Of a stretch of 5,224 bases of DNA, positions 1 to 4,147 are shown piece by piece. Position numbers and translations under genes: made by a program. Positions within the stretch are counted from its first letter, which is position 1; every line of letters begins with the position of its first letter. Under the pieces are notes generated by a model. The model worked only from the letters and a program-made list of their open reading frames with translations, was not told the DNA's origin and did not search any database. The stretch comes from Pleurocapsa sp. MO_226.B13 (GTDB taxonomy: Bacteria; Cyanobacteriota; Cyanobacteriia; Cyanobacteriales; Xenococcaceae), in assembly GCA_030064795.1 (NCBI GenBank), contig JASJEI010000528.1:1-5224 (forward strand), in the 5' to 3' direction.

Positions 1-1157
1 CATAGATTTCCTTTCTCATCTATCGCATCTATTGCATTGTCAATTAAGTTTGTCCACGCTTGGTTGAGTTCGCTGCCATAAGCGTAGATACGCGGCAAAT
101 TTTTGTCATATTCACGATTTATAATTACCCCAGGCTTTTGCTTAAGCTTGTGTTCTAAGATTGTTAGCGTGCTTTCCAATCCCTCATGAACATCAACTTT
201 CTGGAGCGGATCTCGACCTACATATGAATATTTCTTAACATTACTGACTAATTCGGAAATACGTGCAGATCCTTGTTCAATCCCAGACAATAAATCAAAT
301 CCAGTTAACATTGCTTCCAGCCAAGTAAGTATTTCGCCAGGGGGATTGGGAAAGATTTCTTTCGTAACTGTATCAAGCCATTGAGTGTTTATTCCTGCTT
401 TTACTAGAGTAGGAGCTAATTGCCATCCATTTAAAATACCATGCTTTTCTAACCAATACAGAACCTCATCTTCTCGATCACTCTGTAATAATGGATCGAG
501 ACGTGCGCTCATTTTCTGCTGCGCTATTAAGTTACATGGCAAATCGACTATAAAAGCCAACTGGTTTTGAGTTAATGGCAGCTGATGCAGTTTTAGTAAA
601 AAAGATGGTAGGGTTAAAAAAGTTTTTTTAAAGTCTGCGGCACTTCTACTAATTGATGCAGCGGGATTATTTAGCTCGTGGGCAAGACCAGCTGATAGAG
701 TATCTATTGCGTTCAACTTACCGTGATGTAGAAGAACTTCCTCATAGTTTTGCCACAGTCTTGCCGCAGCACGCAGCACCTCACGGATGATCGAAGGATA
801 TTTAGCTGATATGTCCCAGAAGACATTCTCTTCTAACCGAAACAGATGACTATTACGAACAGCACGTCCGGTGCCTAAGAACGTTGGAATGTCTAATAAA
901 AACAATTCTGGACCGAAGAATGACCCAGGGTTTAGGTTTATGACGTGTACATCTTGGTTACCAAACTCATTTGTCGTAAATTCAAGTTCGCCCGCCAGAA
1001 GAAAATAAAATTGACCGGCCGATTCTCCCTGCTTGACAAATATATCACCTTGTTTCAAGAAAATCTGGTTGCCCTGTGCAGCTATCCAGTGCAATTGTTC
1101 ATCAGTCAAATTCACAAATATCTTTCCCAAGCGTAAGGCCTTTATTATGTCTGTCAT
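1..1157 (-). CDS. Cyclic-nucleotide-binding-domain sensor histidine kinase (C-terminus off window)
   Basis: The frame is open from ATG at 1157 to the left edge: 385 codons, with no stop. Residues about 5-125 read as a CRP/PKA-type cyclic nucleotide-binding domain (LTDEQLHWIA, then FLKQGDIFVKQGE, FYFLLAGELEF and NPGSFFGPELFLL, ending GTGRAVRNSHLFRL). A histidine-kinase H-box follows, LSAGLAHELNNPAAS, with H160 the predicted phosphoacceptor. A second dimerisation helix (about 290-312, IEQGSARISELVSNVKKY) leads into the ATPase N-box, NQAWTNLIDNAIDAID (about 365-380). The G-boxes would lie beyond the edge. No membrane segment is visible, so this is probably a cytoplasmic sensor that couples ligand or redox state to phosphotransfer. 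Oddities: about 100 residues separate the two dimerisation helices, and the phosphate-binding cassette departs from the usual FGE(L/I)AL...PRxAT. The start is the only ATG or GTG before in-frame stops near 1246-1251; a TTG seven codons upstream is a weaker option. No clear Shine-Dalgarno is seen. No response regulator is in view. Confidence 0.9.
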   Translation of the reverse strand, partial: MTDIIKALRLGKIFVNLTDEQLHWIAAQGNQIFLKQGDIFVKQGESAGQFYFLLAGELEFTTNEFGNQDVHVINLNPGSFFGPELFLLDIPTFLGTGRAVRNSHLFRLEENVFWDISAKYPSIIREVLRAAARLWQNYEEVLLHHGKLNAIDTLSAGLAHELNNPAASISRSAADFKKTFLTLPSFLLKLHQLPLTQNQLAFIVDLPCNLIAQQKMSARLDPLLQSDREDEVLYWLEKHGILNGWQLAPTLVKAGINTQWLDTVTKEIFPNPPGEILTWLEAMLTGFDLLSGIEQGSARISELVSNVKKYSYVGRDPLQKVDVHEGLESTLTILEHKLKQKPGVIINREYDKNLPRIYAYGSELNQAWTNLIDNAIDAIDEKGNL

Positions 1158-1242
1158 TTTAATGCTGTTGCTAATCAATAGGATAAATACAACTTGGTTC
1201 AAAGCATCAAAACCGATTGCTTTAACTAAGACAGCTATGTTG

Positions 1243-1311
1243 TTAATTCATTAAGCAGAAGCTAGGATTATAACTACTGTTTAATGTTGCTGCTTGATGA
1301 CAATGAATTAA
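1243..1311. repeat. Imperfect inverted repeat in the intergenic region
   Basis: TTAATTCATT (1243-1252) is exactly complementary to AATGAATTAA (1302-1311). The complementarity resumes inward as AAGCAG (1253-1258) with CTGCTT (1290-1295), leaving a 6-nt bulge (1296-1301) on the right arm. The 31-nt centre contains the TATAAT-like element. It could be an operator-like dyad or a structured RNA leader or 3' end. No U-tract follows on either strand, so it is not a classic intrinsic terminator. Confidence 0.5.
1267..1272 (-). promoter_or_regulatory. Candidate -10 element for the kinase gene
   Basis: The minus strand reads TATAAT here, a perfect match to the sigma-70 -10 consensus, about 110 nt upstream of the kinase ATG at 1157. 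No good TTGACA-like -35 lies at 16-18 nt; a TTGTCA lies 25 nt away, too far. If it is real, this would be a -10-only, activator-dependent type of promoter with a leader of about 100 nt. In AT-rich intergenic DNA a chance match is quite possible. Confidence 0.3.
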
Positions 1312-1363
1312 AAGTACGACAACTAATTAACTGTGTAACTCAAAGACGCAGAGACGATGCTTT

Positions 1364-1393
1364 ATTTCTAACTAAATACGGATTTAGTGAAAT
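1364..1393 (-). other. Stem-loop downstream of the MIase-like gene
   Basis: ACTAAAT (1371-1377) pairs perfectly with ATTTAGT (1382-1388) around a 4-nt loop. After a 2-nt bulge, ATTTC (1364-1368) pairs with GAAAT (1389-1393). This gives 12 base pairs in all, starting 16 nt after the stop codon of the upstream gene. The stem is AT-rich and is not followed by a run of U on the minus strand. It is therefore better described as a possible 3'-end stem-loop than as a confident terminator. Confidence 0.35.
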
Positions 1394-1408
1394 TGGCAAT
1401 ATGACTCG

Positions 1409-1717
1409 TTAAACTTTGTAATGAACTTTTACGTCTTCAGCGAATCCTTCATAGTCTCGTAGTGGCCAAACCTGCTCAAACTCAAGGTACTCCCGCATAG
1501 GCAAACGCCCCATTGCGGTTCGATCCAATTCCTCAATCGATTCAACGTCTACGATGCCGATTACACGTCGCTGCGCAGCAACTTTGAATAGACCTACAAC
1601 CATACCCGAATCAACAGTTTTTTGGGCTTGCTCTGTTTCTTTTGTTTCTAAATCCCACAACTCTTCTTCTGATAATCTACCTTCGATGTTCCAACGCATT
1701 TGAACATAAAACAACAT
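1409..1717 (-). CDS. Muconolactone delta-isomerase-like small protein
   Basis: This 102-residue protein resembles the muconolactone isomerase family (Pfam MIase, usually about 92-96 residues), a dimeric alpha+beta barrel fold. It opens with MLFYVQMRWN, matching the family's MLFHV.M start. The central part, LFKVAAQRRVIGIVDVES (43-60), continues into IEELDRTAMGRLPMREYLEF, which follows the family pattern of a DVxSVEEL strand-helix and then LP...Y. The C-terminal 15 residues differ from the classical enzyme and are slightly longer. Classical members convert muconolactone to 3-oxoadipate enol-lactone. No other beta-ketoadipate gene is visible here, so the actual reaction is unknown; a small-molecule isomerase, cyclase or binding role is inferred. 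The start is supported by a strong Shine-Dalgarno. The gene lies 113 bp after the ankyrin gene, probably in the same transcript. The protein is soluble, with no signal peptide. Confidence 0.85.
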   Translation of the reverse strand: MLFYVQMRWNIEGRLSEEELWDLETKETEQAQKTVDSGMVVGLFKVAAQRRVIGIVDVESIEELDRTAMGRLPMREYLEFEQVWPLRDYEGFAEDVKVHYKV

Positions 1718-1728
1718 GATTTCTTGAT

Positions 1729-1735
1729 CTCCTTT
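1729..1735 (-). promoter_or_regulatory. Ribosome binding site of the MIase-like gene
   Basis: The minus strand reads AAAGGAG followed by 11 nt and then the ATG at 1717. This is the best Shine-Dalgarno match in the window. It suggests that this small protein is translated efficiently and independently of the gene upstream. Confidence 0.75.
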
Positions 1736-1795
1736 TCAAAATACAATAATTTGCTCTTCTGTTTTGGTAAGTTTTGAGTTTCAATAGACACTATG

Positions 1796-1812
1796 TTTTT
1801 GGTTTCCAAAAA
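1796..1812 (-). other. Stem-loop downstream of the NTF2-ankyrin gene
   Basis: TTTTTGG (1796-1802) and CCAAAAA (1806-1812) form a perfect 7-bp inverted repeat around a 3-nt loop, 18 nt after the ankyrin stop codon. No U-tract follows on the minus strand (CATAGTG instead). It may be a weak processing, attenuation or stabilising hairpin, or chance in AT-rich DNA. Confidence 0.3.
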
Positions 1813-1830
1813 TGAAGCAGCTTTGATAAG

Positions 1831-3294
1831 CTAAAGTTTCGATTGAATTAATTGGACAAGGGTATGCTCTAAACCGAAGGTCTCTATAGCAATATCCAAA
1901 GGAGTTTTTCCATCATGTCCTTTCAAGTCAAGCCGAGCTTCAGCTTCAATCAAAACTTGAGCGCAGTCAGTAAATCCATGCCAAATTGCATCGTGAAGAG
2001 GGGTGTAACCATTTGTCGCACCTTGAAAATCAATATCGATATTAGGTTGCTTGACCAGCATCTTAGTAATGTCAACATGACCATTGTAAACAGCCTTGTG
2101 CAACGGAACTGCTCCAAAAGTTGGTTCTACTGCATTTACATCTGCACCAGCTTTTAAAAGTTCCGCGACAATCTCAGTATGTCCATCCCGTGTAGCCACC
2201 AATAAAGGCGTATGGTCATCGTTGAAGCCATTAAGAATTGGAGATCTTTCATCAATGCCAGTGCCCAATCTAATTAAATGTTTTGCTGTTTCGATATCAT
2301 TGTTAGTTATTGCAGCCATCAGCTTTTGACTTTGAACCTTCTCTTCATCTGATTTTTGACGTTCCTTTAGCATTTTTTCGGCTCGAAGTAATTTATCTTT
2401 TCCGATAGTGTTTACGTTCAGCTCATATTCAAAATGTTCTTTCAAAGAAAAGCCATAATGCGTACTTAGATTTAAGCCTGCACGCTGTTCCAGTAAATAA
2501 TTGGCAATATCTGGAAATTTAAACCACAGTGCATCCATTAAAGGCGTATGACCAGTAGTTGGTGCTACCGAATCAACAAATGCTCCTGCTTCCACCAGTA
2601 GCCGAACAACTTCAACGCTGCCCCCCTGGCAGGCTTTATGTAATGCTGTTGCACCTGCGCGGCAGTCGCCAGTTAATACATCCGCGCCTGCGTCTAAAAG
2701 GATTTTTACTATCTTTTCATTGGCTTTACCAGCAGCTATCATGAGAACCGTTAGCCCATTATCGGGATTGCGGGAGTTGGGATCGGCACCCTGCTTGAGA
2801 AGATCTTTGGTTGCCTCAAAATTATCATTTTCAACCGCTTTAACTAAGCGTTCGTGCAAACTCCCCTTCATAGCCGCGATGATAGAAGACGGATCTGTAT
2901 AAGACTTCCACCTTACAATCTTTCCATTCCGGATTGTGAGCCATTGTACAAATTGAATCTCAAATTCAAGACCTGTAGCTTTAACTAAAGAACGTTCATG
3001 TATTACTCCTGCTGCATTCTCTCCTTCAACTACTAGTTCAAGCAGCTCCTCTATTTTAACTTCGACCAGTCCAGTAAAAATTTTGAAAGTTTCGACTACT
3101 TGTTCGATACCATAGTAAGTTCCAATCCAGGGCATAATATCATTAAAACCAGGAACTATGGTGTAATTTATCCATTCAACATCATCAGCCAGACAATCAA
3201 TTGCAGCCTCAAGATTACCATGTGTTAGGGCATCAAACCATTTTCTAGCTATTTCATCTGTCTTTACTTGATCGACACTAAGTTGTGTATACAT
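1831..3294 (-). CDS. NTF2/SnoaL-like domain fused to ankyrin repeats
   Basis: This 487-residue protein has two parts. Residues about 10-140 look like an NTF2/SnoaL-like cone domain: helix ARKWFDALTHGNLEAAIDCL, then a DDVEW strand, a YYGIEQVVETFKIF helix, and closing strands FVQWLTIRNGKIVRWKSY. This fold serves in polyketide cyclases, isomerases and ligand-binding proteins. Residues about 145-487 are ankyrin repeats, with motifs such as ALHKACQGGSVEVVRLLVEAGA, TPLLVATRDGHTEIVAELL and TPLHDAIWHG. There are about nine units, split near 281-320 by a charged helical linker. Ankyrin arrays usually bind protein partners, so the protein may tether a small-molecule enzyme or sensor. It appears cytoplasmic, with no signal peptide or membrane helix. 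I chose ATG at 3294 because GGAG sits 9 nt upstream; an in-frame TTG at 3309 overlaps that site and is less likely. The gene follows the EthD gene by 108 bp. The domain calls are firm; the function is unknown. Confidence 0.9.
   Translation of the reverse strand: MYTQLSVDQVKTDEIARKWFDALTHGNLEAAIDCLADDVEWINYTIVPGFNDIMPWIGTYYGIEQVVETFKIFTGLVEVKIEELLELVVEGENAAGVIHERSLVKATGLEFEIQFVQWLTIRNGKIVRWKSYTDPSSIIAAMKGSLHERLVKAVENDNFEATKDLLKQGADPNSRNPDNGLTVLMIAAGKANEKIVKILLDAGADVLTGDCRAGATALHKACQGGSVEVVRLLVEAGAFVDSVAPTTGHTPLMDALWFKFPDIANYLLEQRAGLNLSTHYGFSLKEHFEYELNVNTIGKDKLLRAEKMLKERQKSDEEKVQSQKLMAAITNNDIETAKHLIRLGTGIDERSPILNGFNDDHTPLLVATRDGHTEIVAELLKAGADVNAVEPTFGAVPLHKAVYNGHVDITKMLVKQPNIDIDFQGATNGYTPLHDAIWHGFTDCAQVLIEAEARLDLKGHDGKTPLDIAIETFGLEHTLVQLIQSKL
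1870..2859 (-). repeat. Duplicated ankyrin-repeat block within the fusion protein
   Basis: The two halves of the ankyrin region align to each other at an offset of about 175-181 residues. LVKAVENDNFEATKDLL (150-166) matches LMAAITNNDIETAKHLI (325-341). ALHKACQGGSVEVVRLLV matches PLHKAVYNGHVDITKMLV. TPLMDALWFKFPDIANYLL matches TPLHDAIWHGFTDCAQVLI, and the following GFSLKEH matches GKTPLDIA. The similarity goes beyond the generic ankyrin consensus: both halves share an ALW/AIW tryptophan and the same order of unit lengths. This indicates an old duplication of a block of about four and a half repeats. The copies are clearly diverged at protein level. Confidence 0.7.
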
Positions 3295-3303
3295 AAGAAT
3301 CGT

Positions 3304-3307
3304 CTCC
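3304..3307 (-). promoter_or_regulatory. Ribosome binding site fixing the NTF2-ankyrin start
   Basis: The minus strand reads TTTTTTGGAGACGATTCTT before the ATG at 3294, giving GGAG with 9-nt spacing. The TTG at 3309 would place the start codon on top of this site. This therefore favours a 487-residue protein over a 492-residue one. Confidence 0.7.
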
Positions 3308-3334
3308 AAAAAATGAATGTAACTTTATTGCAAC

Positions 3335-3361
3335 AACTTGAAGTTTACTCTAGCATTGCTA
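3335..3361. repeat. Two adjacent short DNA dyads in the intergenic gap
   Basis: AACTT-G-AAGTT (3335-3345) and TAGCA-T-TGCTA (3351-3361) are each perfect 5-1-5 palindromes, with centres 16 bp apart, about 40-70 bp upstream of the ankyrin ATG. One-base centres disfavour RNA hairpins, so if functional they would be protein-binding dyads. The two sequences differ from each other, and short palindromes are common in AT-rich DNA. Confidence 0.25.
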
Positions 3362-3402
3362 ATACTAAAACTCCTTTAACGTAGTTTCAGAAATTATTCT
3401 TT

Positions 3403-4092
3403 CTATCTGTTTTCTGGTCCTATAACCCAGTATTCATCGGCAACAAAGCTGAAGACGTACTTTAACTCAACAAAGTTTGCTAGATCTGGCAAAACCTTTT
3501 CTTTGTATTGTGCCGAATCCATCATTTTTTCTATTGACCTAGTGTCATCAAACCAAACTTGTTCGACACCATCAAAGCGAGATTCTCCGAGCGCATAAAG
3601 TCCATCATTTACATGGCACTGTAAGTAACGTTTTACTCCAGGAAGGCTTAAAACAAGCGGACCATGAGTTTCCAACCAATATTGGCGAAAGTCAGATAAA
3701 GAAACACCAGGCTTACGTTTTAGTAAAGTGAATACTTTAACTAAACCTGATTGCTTTTTGGGTGGTTCTCCTTCCATCAAAACATGAGCAGTTGTATCTA
3801 GTGCTAATGTTTGCCAGAAGGCAGCCCAGTTGGGTTCATCAACTCTAGCTCCTTGTAAAAATTCTTTAGATTGAAGAGACTCTAATTCTTCTTTTTCATT
3901 CTCAAGCCAGATTTCGGCTACGCCACTAAAAACTGGCTTTTCTCCATTTAAAGGAATTCTAGAAGCAATTGAGTAGCGTTTTATTTGAGGGATTTTACTG
4001 GCAATGGGTGCATGCTTTTCTCGCCAATAGCGCTGAAACTCTTTTTCGCTCATGCCTGGTTTGGGAGCAGCAAATATTAGTTGATGTATCAT
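3403..4092 (-). CDS. Tandem EthD-domain protein
   Basis: This 229-residue protein consists of two EthD-type (dimeric alpha/beta barrel) domains in tandem, at about 3-100 and 117-215. Each carries the same signature: FQRYWREKHAPIASKIPQIKRY at 19-40, written here in pieces as FQRYWREKHAP and IPQIKRY, and FRQYWLETHGP with LPGVKRY at 135-156. The conserved histidines are H27 and H143. Each domain also has the later VAEIW/VEQVW strand and an S..Y/F helix. Single-domain EthD proteins of about 100-120 residues normally dimerise to form the barrel; here one chain could form it internally. Family members include the EthD accessory protein of ether degradation and decarboxylase- or cyclase-like enzymes of polyketide pathways, so the reaction cannot be named. 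The gene lies 55 bp after the ThDP enzyme gene and before the NTF2-ankyrin gene, probably as one operon. The ATG is the first plausible start; only a weak A-rich ribosome site precedes it. Confidence 0.88.
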   Translation of the reverse strand: MIHQLIFAAPKPGMSEKEFQRYWREKHAPIASKIPQIKRYSIASRIPLNGEKPVFSGVAEIWLENEKEELESLQSKEFLQGARVDEPNWAAFWQTLALDTTAHVLMEGEPPKKQSGLVKVFTLLKRKPGVSLSDFRQYWLETHGPLVLSLPGVKRYLQCHVNDGLYALGESRFDGVEQVWFDDTRSIEKMMDSAQYKEKVLPDLANFVELKYVFSFVADEYWVIGPENR

Positions 4093-4147
4093 GATTAGAA
4101 TTGTTTTTTCAATTAAGTAAACGACAAAGAAATTAAATTACTATCTG

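Larger units (their letters stand above)
1158..1408. other. 251-bp intergenic region before the kinase gene
   Basis: I see no credible gene on either strand; short plus-strand frames here merely overlap the antisense of the kinase gene. The gap holds an imperfect inverted repeat (1243-1258 with 1290-1311), a TATAAT-like element between its arms, and an AT-rich stem-loop shortly after the stop codon of the upstream gene. It also holds a short purine-rich tract, CAAAGACGCAGAGACG (1341-1356), which resembles fragments of small dispersed repeats common between cyanobacterial genes. The gap is more than twice any other in the window. This suggests that the kinase has its own promoter rather than belonging strictly to the upstream operon. 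Confidence 0.6.

Noticed and set aside
385..1254. Short plus-strand open frames (61-73 codons) opposite and just upstream of the kinase gene
   Set aside because: They are mostly antisense to a clearly conserved minus-strand kinase, encode no recognisable protein and lack convincing ribosome sites.
1341..1356. CAAAGACGCAGAGACG as a remnant of a dispersed cyanobacterial repeat
   Set aside because: It is short, occurs only once in the window and cannot be tested without the genome; noted only as a weak hint of taxonomy.
1915..2902. Several plus-strand open frames of 60-80 codons across the ankyrin region
   Set aside because: They are antisense shadows of the ankyrin coding sequence; their apparent openness follows from the codon pattern of the real gene.
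3347..3380. AAAGGAG followed by a three-codon ATG-CTA-GAG-stop frame in the EthD-ankyrin gap, as a leader peptide
   Set aside because: The spacing from GGAG to ATG is about 14 nt, too long, and a three-codon frame is expected by chance.
4099..4114. AATTG/CAATT hairpin between the ThDP and EthD genes
   Set aside because: Only five AT-rich pairs around six A/T bases, with no U-tract after it; it could well be chance and it overlaps the EthD translation start region.
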